Source: HGM13233 sp964478515 (GTDB lineage Bacteria; Bacillota; Clostridia; Oscillospirales; Ruminococcaceae). Taken from it: a DNA stretch of 5,154 nt. Positions 1 to 5,078 of this stretch are shown here, one piece after another. The stretch spans positions 1 through 5,154 of the forward strand of contig CAYZIL010000040.1 of assembly GCA_964478515.1 (NCBI GenBank), written 5' to 3'. Every line of letters begins with the position of its first letter. The stretch's first letter is position 1. The translations under genes and the position numbers were made by a program. The notes under the pieces are model-generated. The model saw nothing but the letters and a program-made list of their open reading frames with translations. It ran no database searches and was not told the origin of the DNA.

Positions 1-180
1 AAAGCCCGCTTTCGATTTGAGCGCAGTTTGTTTTTTTGCGCCGACAGGCGCAACCACGAAAAAACCCAAAGCAAGCGAAGGCGTCGCAAGGGCGTTTACA
101 ACCGAGTAGCCGCAGCGCCGCGACGGTTTTTGCGTGAAGGAGTGGCAGTCCGTAAGACGGCGCCGCGATTTTTAGATAGT
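1..180. other. Intergenic stretch at left edge, possible dispersed element
   Basis: No gene can be supported here. Seen: plus frame 1 is open from base 1 to a TAA at 181-183 and encodes a very basic 60-residue peptide with a run of four arginines. The minus strand is also open in one frame from about 171 to the left edge. Neither has a credible start codon with a ribosome binding site. A perfect 7-bp hairpin (TTGCGCC/GGCGCAA, loop GACA) lies at 36-53 and is flanked by a T run (31-37) and an A run (59-64) that could extend the stem past a 5-nt bulge. A small CCGT/ACGG hairpin lies near 150-160. Open frames on both strands plus hairpins suit an intergenic repeat or untranslated structured sequence. 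It could also be the end of a gene running off the left edge. Confidence 0.3.
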
Positions 181-223
181 TAAAAAAATAAAAATCGTGG
201 CAAGTCACAAGGACTTGCCACGA
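181..223 (-). terminator. Intrinsic terminator of tRNA-Tyr
   Basis: A perfect 12-bp inverted repeat lies at 195-206 and 212-223 (TCGTGGCAAGTC with its complement) around a 5-nt loop at 207-211. Read on the minus strand it starts only 2 nt after the tRNA CCA end and is followed by a T-rich tract complementary to 181-194. This is a textbook rho-independent terminator, and it indicates that the tRNA-Tyr transcript is monocistronic. Confidence 0.9.
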
Positions 224-225
224 CG

Positions 226-310
226 TGGTGGGAGAGAGTGGATTCGAACCACTGAAGTCGAAGACAACAGATTTACAGTCTGCCCCCTTTGGCCGCTCGG
301 GAACTCTCCC
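226..310 (-). tRNA. tRNA-Tyr (anticodon GUA)
   Basis: The minus strand folds as a class II tRNA of 85 nt with encoded CCA. The acceptor stem is GGGAGAG/CTCTCCC with discriminator A73. The anticodon stem GCAGA/TCTGT encloses loop CTGTAAA, giving anticodon GUA, which reads the tyrosine codons UAC and UAU. A long variable arm (GTC-TTC-GAC) is present, as expected for bacterial tRNA-Tyr. The T arm is AGTGG-TTCGAAT-CCACT. It has its own promoter (327-355) and terminator (181-223), so it appears to be a single-gene unit. All arms are intact. Confidence 0.97.
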
Positions 311-326
311 ATATGGCTGCCCGACT

Positions 327-355
327 ATTATAACAAAAGCCCGCGGCAAAATCAA
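327..355 (-). promoter_or_regulatory. SigA-type promoter of tRNA-Tyr
   Basis: On the minus strand a consensus -10 TATAAT (327-332) lies 17 bp downstream of a -35 TTGATT (350-355), which matches TTGACA at 4 of 6 positions. The predicted start falls near 319-320, about 10 nt before the tRNA 5' end at 310. This leaves a short leader for RNase P to remove. The perfect -10, ideal spacer and position make the call strong. Confidence 0.75.
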
Positions 356-393
356 CAACTTTTTGCAGAGAATAGTTTTTCCGCTTTCCGCAA

Positions 394-427
394 TTAAATT
401 TTGCATTGCAATATGCTATTATATAGT
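394..427 (+). promoter_or_regulatory. Candidate promoter of the four-gene operon
   Basis: The AT-rich patch at 391-430 is the only promoter-like sequence before the peptidase gene. Possible pairings are TTAAAT (394-399) with TATTAT (417-422) at 17 bp, or TTGCAT (401-406) with TATAGT (422-427) at 15 bp. Neither is a good match. An 8-bp palindrome ATTGCAAT (405-412) sits between the elements, and a 10-bp palindrome CGCCGCGGCG (432-441) lies just downstream; either could be a regulator site or chance. It is arranged back to back with the tRNA-Tyr promoter. Confidence 0.35.
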
Positions 428-476
428 TAATCGCCGCGGCGCCAGCGGACGCGGCACTTGTTGTGAGGTGCTCTAA

Positions 477-1928
477 ATGCCGGTATTTTTTGTTATTCTT
501 CTTGCCCTTGTCGGCGTTCTTGCCGCGCTTTTTGCCGTGTGCTGTGTGCGCGCAGCGCTGCTGAAAGCAAGGCCGGGCAATGTCGAGCCGCTGCCGCTTG
601 ACGCTGTCGACGCCGCCGAGACCGCGCAAAAGCTCGCCGCTCTCGTGCGCTGCGCCACCGTGTCCAACGCCAACAGCGACTATTCGCAAAGCATAAAGAA
701 TTTTCACGGCGTGCTGGCCGACACCTTCCCCCTGTTCCACAAAACCGCCGTGTGCACCGATATTGACGGCAACCTGCTGTTTTGCTGGCAAGGCTGCGAC
801 CCCGCAAAAAAGCCGCTGCTGTTCATGGCGCACCAGGACGTTGTTGAGGCTCCCGGCGAGTGGACACACCCCGCTTTTTCCGGCGACATTGCCGACGGCA
901 GAGTCTGGGGACGCGGCACGCTCGACAGCAAGTGCAATATCTGCGGGCTGCTGTGCGCTGCCGAAAAGCTGATGGCGCGCGGCTTTGTCCCCGCGCGCGA
1001 CATCTGGTTCGCGTTCGGCTGCACCGAGGAGATAGGCGGCAGCGGCGCGCCAGCTACGGCCGCTTACCTGAAAGAAAAAGGTATTGAATTTGAACTGGTA
1101 CTCGACGAGGGCGGCTGCGTCATCACCGAGGCTCCCTTCCCCGGCATAGATATCCCCTATGCCGTTATCGGCATTATGGAAAAAGGCATGGGCAACTTCC
1201 GCTTTACCGCTTGCAGCGACGGCGGACATTCCAGCACCCCGCCCAAAAACACGCCCATAGCCCGTCTTGCCGCCTTTGTCAACGAAATAGAAACGCACCC
1301 GCCCTTTGTCAAAAAAATCACCCCGCCTATTCGTGACATGCTTGGCAGCTTTGTGCCCAACATGTCGTTTACGTACCGCCTGCTGCTCGGCAACTTGTGG
1401 CTGTTCGGCGGGCTCTTTGCCGCCCTTGCCGGCCGGCTCAGCCCCACCGCCGCCGCCATGCTGCAAACAACCTGCGTCTTCACAATGGCCGAGGGTTCAA
1501 AGGGCTATAACGTAATTCCCCAAAGCGCCAGCGTCACCGCAAATTCCCGCTTTATGGTGCACCAGAACAGGAGCGACACGCTCAAGCTGCTCAGCGGCAT
1601 AGCCGCCCGCTACAATATAACCACCGAGCTGCTGCCTGGCTCCAACGACTGCTCAGCCGTGAGCGACACAAGCACGCCGGCCTACCGCTTTATTGCGCAG
1701 ACCGCCAAACGCGCCTTCGTCGGCGCCGGCGTCGCGCCCTACGTGGTACTCGGCGGCACGGACGCGCGCTTTTACGCGGATTTGTGTCCCACCGTGCTGC
1801 GCTTCGCGCCGTTCAGAATGGACGCCCGTCAAATGGCCAGCTGCCACGCGAAAGACGAGAATATCAGCATCGACTCGCTCGCGCACGGCGTAGCGGTATA
1901 TGAATATATTCTCGAAAACTTTCAATAA
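477..1928 (+). CDS. Membrane-anchored M20 metallopeptidase (carboxypeptidase S/PM20D1-like)
   Basis: This 483-residue protein is predicted to be a di-zinc hydrolase of peptidase family M20, closest in pattern to the carboxypeptidase S/PM20D1 branch. It would cleave peptides or N-acyl amino acids. Residues 3-28 are a hydrophobic N-terminal anchor. The metal site is complete: His119 and Asp121 (MAHQDVV), bridging Asp150 (WGRGTLDSK), catalytic Glu184 and ligand Glu185 (TEEIGG), Asp210 (LDEGG) and His457 near the C-terminus. His251 in GGHSSTPP marks the inserted dimerisation domain, and NVIPQSASV (345-353) and GGTDARFY (426-433) are further family motifs. GAGGTG at 465-470 lies 6 nt before ATG. 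It is the first gene of the operon, 31 bp before the LUD gene. The family call is firm. The substrate is unknown, and the side of the membrane on which the enzyme faces is inferred from the anchor. Confidence 0.92.
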   Translation: MPVFFVILLALVGVLAALFAVCCVRAALLKARPGNVEPLPLDAVDAAETAQKLAALVRCATVSNANSDYSQSIKNFHGVLADTFPLFHKTAVCTDIDGNLLFCWQGCDPAKKPLLFMAHQDVVEAPGEWTHPAFSGDIADGRVWGRGTLDSKCNICGLLCAAEKLMARGFVPARDIWFAFGCTEEIGGSGAPATAAYLKEKGIEFELVLDEGGCVITEAPFPGIDIPYAVIGIMEKGMGNFRFTACSDGGHSSTPPKNTPIARLAAFVNEIETHPPFVKKITPPIRDMLGSFVPNMSFTYRLLLGNLWLFGGLFAALAGRLSPTAAAMLQTTCVFTMAEGSKGYNVIPQSASVTANSRFMVHQNRSDTLKLLSGIAARYNITTELLPGSNDCSAVSDTSTPAYRFIAQTAKRAFVGAGVAPYVVLGGTDARFYADLCPTVLRFAPFRMDARQMASCHAKDENISIDSLAHGVAVYEYILENFQ

Positions 1929-1944
1929 GATAAAAATTGCCGTA

Positions 1945-1950
1945 CGGAGG
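1945..1950 (+). promoter_or_regulatory. Ribosome binding site of the LUD-domain gene
   Basis: CGGAGG lies 9 nt before ATG 1960 in the 31-bp gap after the peptidase stop. It fixes this start over the earlier ATG at 1937, which is in another frame and has no such site. No promoter or terminator is visible in the gap, which supports co-transcription. Confidence 0.8.
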
Positions 1951-1959
1951 TAGTGTCGG

Positions 1960-2595
1960 ATGTATAAAGAAAACAACCGCGTCGCGGTGCTTGACATGCG
2001 CATTGAGCGCACCGCAGCCGCGCTCAGAGAAAACAACATGGACGTCTATGTGGCCGAGTGTACCGCCGACGTGCCGGCGCTGGTGCGGCAGCTTTGCCCG
2101 GCGGGCGCGAGCGTTGCTTGCGGTGGCTCTGTAAGTCTCAGCGAGTGCGGCGTCGACGAACTGCTGCGCAGCGGGGAATACAACTTTATCGACCGCGACG
2201 GCAACGGCGACGCCGAGCAGGCCATGCGCGCCGCATTCAGCTGTGATTGCTATTTTACCAGCAGCAATGCCGTTACCGAAAGCGGCGAGCTGTACAATGT
2301 GGACGGGCGCAGCAACCGCACTGCCGCCATGCTGTGCGGACCGCGCAGCGTAATTGTCGTTTGCGGCGTCAACAAGATAGTGCGCGACCTTGACGCGGCG
2401 CGCGAGCGCGTGCGCGCGACGGCGGCGCCGATGAACGCCGTTCGGCTGAACAAAATCACCCCCTGCGCCCGCCGGGGCTACTGCAGCGACTGCCGCAGTC
2501 CCGAACGGATATGCTGCAATTTCGTAATTATGTCCTACCAGCGCACCGCCGGGCGCATAAAGGTAATACTTGTGCGCGAGGAACTCGGCTATTGA
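1960..2595 (+). CDS. LUD-domain protein (LutC/YkgG-like, DUF162)
   Basis: This 211-residue soluble protein fits the LUD domain (DUF162), a NagB-like fold shared with LutC/YkgG. Diagnostic stretches are GGSVSLSECG (55-64), IDRDG (77-81), the block SSNAVTESGELYNVDGR (101-117) followed by NRTAAM, VIVVCGVNKIV (131-141), RVRATAAPMNA (150-160), and a cysteine-rich segment with Cys169, Cys175, Cys178, Cys185 and Cys186. The C-terminus RIKVILVREELGY (199-211) is also typical. LutC acts with LutA and LutB in lactate oxidation in Bacillus, but no lutA or lutB is present here and this stand-alone subfamily has no established role. The cysteines could bind a metal or Fe-S cluster; that is inference. Databases often label such proteins 'lactate utilization protein', which should not be taken literally here. 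It is the second gene of the operon and its TGA overlaps the next start. Confidence 0.9.
   Translation: MYKENNRVAVLDMRIERTAAALRENNMDVYVAECTADVPALVRQLCPAGASVACGGSVSLSECGVDELLRSGEYNFIDRDGNGDAEQAMRAAFSCDCYFTSSNAVTESGELYNVDGRSNRTAAMLCGPRSVIVVCGVNKIVRDLDAARERVRATAAPMNAVRLNKITPCARRGYCSDCRSPERICCNFVIMSYQRTAGRIKVILVREELGY
2578..2582 (+). promoter_or_regulatory. Ribosome binding site fixing the TTG start at 2592
   Basis: GAGGA sits inside the end of the LUD gene, 9 nt before TTG 2592. It selects that TTG as the start of the lipoprotein. The alternative ATG at 2511 would add 27 residues ahead of the signal peptide. Confidence 0.7.
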
Positions 2596-3710
2596 GACGG
2601 ACATTTAGCAAAAAAGCGGCGGCGCTGCTGCTGGTAGCAGCACTGCTGCTGTCGCTTTGCAGCTGCAAACAGCCGGAGCTCAGCGTCGCACCGGCCTCAA
2701 TGCGCGGCTACGACAGTTTAAGCGCCGAGCACCGCGCGGTCTATGCCGAAATAGTCTCACTGCTGTTCTCACACTCAGAACGTCTGCTGCTGTGGGGGCG
2801 TTTGAGAACCGCCGAGCTGGAACAGCTGCACACTATGGTGATGTGCGACTACCCGGAAATATTTTGGGTCAGCGGTTACAGCTACTCCTACAGCAGTTCC
2901 GGCGCGGCTGTCACCTACCGCCCCACCTACAGCTGCACCGCCGCCGAGGCGGCGCAACTCACCAAGCAATTGAACGCGCGGCTTGACCCGCTCGTAGCGG
3001 CGGCAAAGGTCTTCAGCGACGACTACGACCGCGCACTGTTCATGCACGACTTCATTATCAACACCACTGTCTACGACGACAGCGACTCCGGACCCACGCA
3101 CGACGCGCTCAGCGCGCTGCTGTACGGGCGAGCGGTCTGTTCCGGTTACGCGGCGGCATACCAGCTGGCGCTCAAAAGACTCGGCATAGAATGCTTCTAC
3201 GTCACCGGCACGCCTGTTGATTCGGGCGAGCTGCACGCTTGGAATATCGCTTTTCTCAACGGCGTTTATACTGCGGTAGACCTCACCTACGATGACCCCG
3301 TCTTTTCCCAAAGCGACCTGAGCGCCGTCAGTCACGGCTATTTTTGCCTGAGTGACGCCGACATCGCCGCCGAGCGCAGCACAGACAGTTCTCTTTATCC
3401 CTATCCCGAATGCGCGCAAATAGATTACTATTCCTCGCGCGGGCTCTATGCCGACGACGCCGCGACACTCGGCGCGGCGGGCGGCGAACTTTACACGGCG
3501 CTGACCCGCGGGCAATACTATGTCGAACTGCGCTTGTCCGAGGAGCTTTACGCGCAGCTGTGCGCCGACAGCGAAGCTCTGCGACCGCTGCTCAACGCCT
3601 ATTACGACGCGGCCGAGGCCGCCGGGCGCGACGATCTTGCCGCCGCAAAGTTTTCATATTCCCAAAATGACCTGCGCAAAACGATAATTATTTCGGCGGT
3701 GACGAATTGA
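2592..3710 (+). CDS. Transglutaminase-like lipoprotein
   Basis: From TTG 2592 this encodes 372 residues. A classic lipoprotein signal peptide follows the start: basic RR and KK (residues 2-8), a hydrophobic core (9-20) and lipobox LCSC (22-25), with Cys25 the likely lipidated residue. The mature protein carries a transglutaminase/papain-like domain: HDFIINTTVYD (152-162), catalytic Cys183 in GRAVCSGYA, His215 in ELHAWNIAF and Asp230 in VDLTYDDP. All three triad residues are present. Such domains can act as proteases, amidases or cross-linkers, and a surface-anchored form suggests cell-wall or extracellular peptide work; the substrate is unknown. A C-terminal region (about 295-372) follows that I cannot assign. 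The start overlaps the LUD stop (TTGA) and the end overlaps the next gene in the same way. Membrane anchoring next to a membrane-bound peptidase in the operon hints at envelope peptide metabolism, as inference only. Confidence 0.88.
   Translation: MRRTFSKKAAALLLVAALLLSLCSCKQPELSVAPASMRGYDSLSAEHRAVYAEIVSLLFSHSERLLLWGRLRTAELEQLHTMVMCDYPEIFWVSGYSYSYSSSGAAVTYRPTYSCTAAEAAQLTKQLNARLDPLVAAAKVFSDDYDRALFMHDFIINTTVYDDSDSGPTHDALSALLYGRAVCSGYAAAYQLALKRLGIECFYVTGTPVDSGELHAWNIAFLNGVYTAVDLTYDDPVFSQSDLSAVSHGYFCLSDADIAAERSTDSSLYPYPECAQIDYYSSRGLYADDAATLGAAGGELYTALTRGQYYVELRLSEELYAQLCADSEALRPLLNAYYDAAEAAGRDDLAAAKFSYSQNDLRKTIIISAVTN
3698..3702 (+). promoter_or_regulatory. Weak ribosome binding site for the TTG start at 3707
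   Basis: GGTGA, complementary to part of the anti-Shine-Dalgarno sequence, ends 4 nt before TTG 3707, closer than usual. Initiation probably depends largely on coupling to ribosomes terminating at the overlapping TGA (3708-3710). Confidence 0.45.
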
Positions 3711-4060
3711 GCGAAATATACACGGTGAACATAAAGCAAAATATGCCCGGCTGCTACGAGGCCATGGAACAGCTGCATATAGAGATTATGCTGGCTAAAA
3801 ACAGCGACTGCGGACTGCTGAAAATAGTCCACGGCTACGGCTCGCACGGTCTTGGCGGGCGCATACGCGAATCGGCACACCGGCTGCTGCGCGAATATAA
3901 AAAAAGCGGCGTCATCACCGCTTTTTGTCCCGGCGAGCAGTGGAATCCTTTCGACCCGGACGCCCGGCGCATAGTCGCCGCTTTTCCTTTTGCAGCGAAA
4001 GACGAAGATTTTGCTCACGACAACGTCGGCATCACCGTAATATGGTGTGACGCGCGGTAA
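3707..4060 (+). CDS. Small Smr-domain-like protein
   Basis: This 117-residue cytoplasmic protein resembles the Smr domain found at the C-terminus of MutS2 and in stand-alone endonucleases. The core motif is KIVHGYGSHGLGGRIR (39-54), matching the Smr HGxG...LR loop. The C-terminal DNVGITVIW (105-113) corresponds to the last Smr strand (GxTxVxL). The usual N-terminal DLHG motif is absent; the equivalent strand and helix read YTVNIKQNMPGCYEAMEQL (5-23). Nuclease activity is therefore uncertain and nucleic-acid binding is only a possibility. The start is TTG, overlapping the TGA of the lipoprotein gene by 4 bp. The later ATG at 3743 lacks a ribosome binding site and would remove the first strand. 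It is the last gene of the operon, 7 bp before the terminator stem. The function is not known to me. Confidence 0.75.
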   Translation: MSEIYTVNIKQNMPGCYEAMEQLHIEIMLAKNSDCGLLKIVHGYGSHGLGGRIRESAHRLLREYKKSGVITAFCPGEQWNPFDPDARRIVAAFPFAAKDEDFAHDNVGITVIWCDAR

Positions 4061-4106
4061 ATAAATAATTTTCGCCCTGACTCAAGTCAGGGCGAAAATC
4101 GTTTTT
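4061..4106. terminator. Intrinsic terminator between convergent genes, probably bidirectional
   Basis: A perfect 14-bp inverted repeat (ATTTTCGCCCTGAC at 4068-4081 with its complement at 4086-4099) encloses the loop TCAA. On the plus strand it is followed by a T run at 4102-4106, ending the four-gene operon. On the minus strand it begins 10 nt after the LCP-like stop, and the sequence after it reads as the T-rich complement of 4061-4067. The GC core and flanking A/T pairs suit both directions. Confidence 0.85.
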
Positions 4107-4108
4107 GC

Positions 4109-4939
4109 TCATTGCCACAGCTGTTGCTGCTGCGACAGCACAAAGCCGCCGTCGTTAAATTCGCCCTGCAGCGGCACGGTCTCTACCACAGTTCGCTGCT
4201 CGCCCAAAACGCCGAGCGTGCGCGCCAAAGTATTCATCCCCGCCGCTGAAATATCGGTGTAGGCAGCGGCAGAGGTGTTGAAATAAGCAGCTACCGCCAG
4301 GTCCTTGATGTCATTTTTGAGACACTCGCTGAGCAAGGCGGCAAACAGCCGCCCGCGCATTTCGCTGCACTGCGCGGCGCCGCAGACCGTACCGTAGCGC
4401 AGCATGTTCGCGGCAGCCGGCGCGCCGAGCACTGCGGTGCCGCGCTCGGCACTGAACACGGTAAGCCCCTGCGAGTCGCTGACGCTGAACGGGTCGGTAA
4501 TTGTAAAGCTGAAGCTGCACAATTCGGCAAACACGCTTTCTATTTCGCTGTCGTTGAGCGCGTAGTAGCCGTTTATGGTTATCCCCAGCGCCGCGGCGAC
4601 GCTGTCGCGCACGCCGGCTGCGTCAAAATAACCCGACGTGCGCTCAATAAATCCGCTTGCGGCCGGCACGTCCGTCACATATATTTTGTTGTCGTCAACG
4701 CTGAAGTGAAACAGCGTCGCCCCGCTCAGCGCCCGCGAGGAGTCGTTGCAGCTCAGTACCAGCAGCGTGTAATCGCGCGCGCTTACTGCCACTTGCTGCG
4801 CGCTGCTTGCGGCCGGCAGTTCCTGTGCGGAATTAAGCCGCGCGCGCAAAACAACGCTGTACAGCGGCAATATTACCAGCAGCGCTATAAAAAAGCTTCT
4901 TGCCGCCAGTTTGCCGGGGCTGGCTTGCGTGTATTTCAT
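4109..4939 (-). CDS. Divergent LCP-like (LytR-CpsA-Psr) membrane protein, probably catalytically inactive
   Basis: From ATG 4939 this encodes 276 residues. A transmembrane helix (about 15-31, preceded by K10 and R14) suggests a type II topology with the rest outside. The domain follows the LCP order. DYTLLVLSCNDSSR (56-69) matches the first strand and DxR region. ATLFHFSVDDNKIYVTDVP (74-92) matches the TDTIML...SIPRD region. GVRDSVAAALGITINGYYALN (109-129) matches the helix-strand before the DALGG segment. MLRYGTVCGAAQCSEMRGRLFAALL (179-203) matches the LayxRyR...RqQ segment, and VPLQGEFNDGGF (255-266) the terminal strand. LCP proteins transfer glycopolymers from lipid carriers to peptidoglycan. 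Here the SIPRD arginine-aspartate and the paired arginines of the R.R motif are missing, so transferase activity is doubtful. AAAGGAA (4947-4953) lies 7 nt upstream. The gene converges on the operon. The assignment rests on pattern alone and is moderate. Confidence 0.6.
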   Translation of the reverse strand: MKYTQASPGKLAARSFFIALLVILPLYSVVLRARLNSAQELPAASSAQQVAVSARDYTLLVLSCNDSSRALSGATLFHFSVDDNKIYVTDVPAASGFIERTSGYFDAAGVRDSVAAALGITINGYYALNDSEIESVFAELCSFSFTITDPFSVSDSQGLTVFSAERGTAVLGAPAAANMLRYGTVCGAAQCSEMRGRLFAALLSECLKNDIKDLAVAAYFNTSAAAYTDISAAGMNTLARTLGVLGEQRTVVETVPLQGEFNDGGFVLSQQQQLWQ

Positions 4940-4946
4940 TTGACCA

Positions 4947-4953
4947 TTCCTTT
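4947..4953 (-). promoter_or_regulatory. Ribosome binding site fixing the ATG at 4939
   Basis: On the minus strand AAAGGAA ends 7 nt before ATG 4939. It supports this start over an upstream TTG at 5014, which would add 25 polar residues and run through promoter sequence. Confidence 0.75.
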
Positions 4954-4981
4954 CGCGGTTATTATTTAACTTTCGGGACGG

Positions 4982-5014
4982 ATAATACGCGGGCGCGGCG
5001 ACTTTTGTTGACAA
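4982..5014 (-). promoter_or_regulatory. Tentative promoter of the LCP-like gene
   Basis: A minus-strand TATTAT (4982-4987) could be a -10 about 30 nt before the ribosome binding site. The nearest -35-like hexamer, TTGTCA (5009-5014), is 21 bp away, longer than the usual 16-18. That hexamer overlaps the plus-strand -35 of tRNA-Thr, so if real the two promoters diverge from a shared segment. Confidence 0.3.
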
Positions 5015-5036
5015 ACCGCGGCGCTTTATTTATAAT
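5008..5036 (+). promoter_or_regulatory. Perfect-consensus SigA promoter of tRNA-Thr
   Basis: TTGACA (5008-5013) and TATAAT (5031-5036) are separated by exactly 17 bp, an exact match to the sigma-70/SigA consensus. The expected start is near 5043, giving a leader of about 35 nt before the tRNA 5' end at 5079. The strength fits a stable-RNA promoter. More genes may follow beyond the right edge. Confidence 0.92.
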
Positions 5037-5078
5037 AAATTAGCCAATTGTCCACCCACTTCCGGTAGGCAAAAGTGC

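Noticed and set aside
31..64. Hairpin at 36-53 as an intrinsic terminator
   Set aside because: The T run lies on the 5' side of the stem on the plus strand, and on the minus strand the stem is followed by A residues. Neither direction gives a stem followed by a U tract.
273..1466. Long minus-strand open frame of 397 codons opposite the M20 peptidase
   Set aside because: It is the antisense shadow of a clear M20 gene, is rich in Ala/Gly/Arg from GC-biased third positions, runs through the tRNA-Tyr gene and shows no recognisable domain.
2511..2591. Upstream ATG extension of the lipoprotein gene
   Set aside because: It would place 27 residues ahead of a standard lipoprotein signal peptide and lie wholly inside the LUD gene. 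TTG 2592 has a well-spaced ribosome binding site.
1864..2604. Minus-strand open frame of 246 codons opposite the LUD gene
   Set aside because: It lies antisense to a confident LUD-domain gene, has low-complexity composition and no family motif.
2775..3515. Minus-strand open frame of 246 codons opposite the transglutaminase gene
   Set aside because: It is a GC-driven shadow with valine- and arginine-rich composition, while the plus strand carries an intact catalytic triad.
4940..5014. Upstream TTG extension of the LCP-like gene
   Set aside because: The added 25 residues are polar and overlap promoter sequence. ATG 4939 has AAAGGAA at good spacing.
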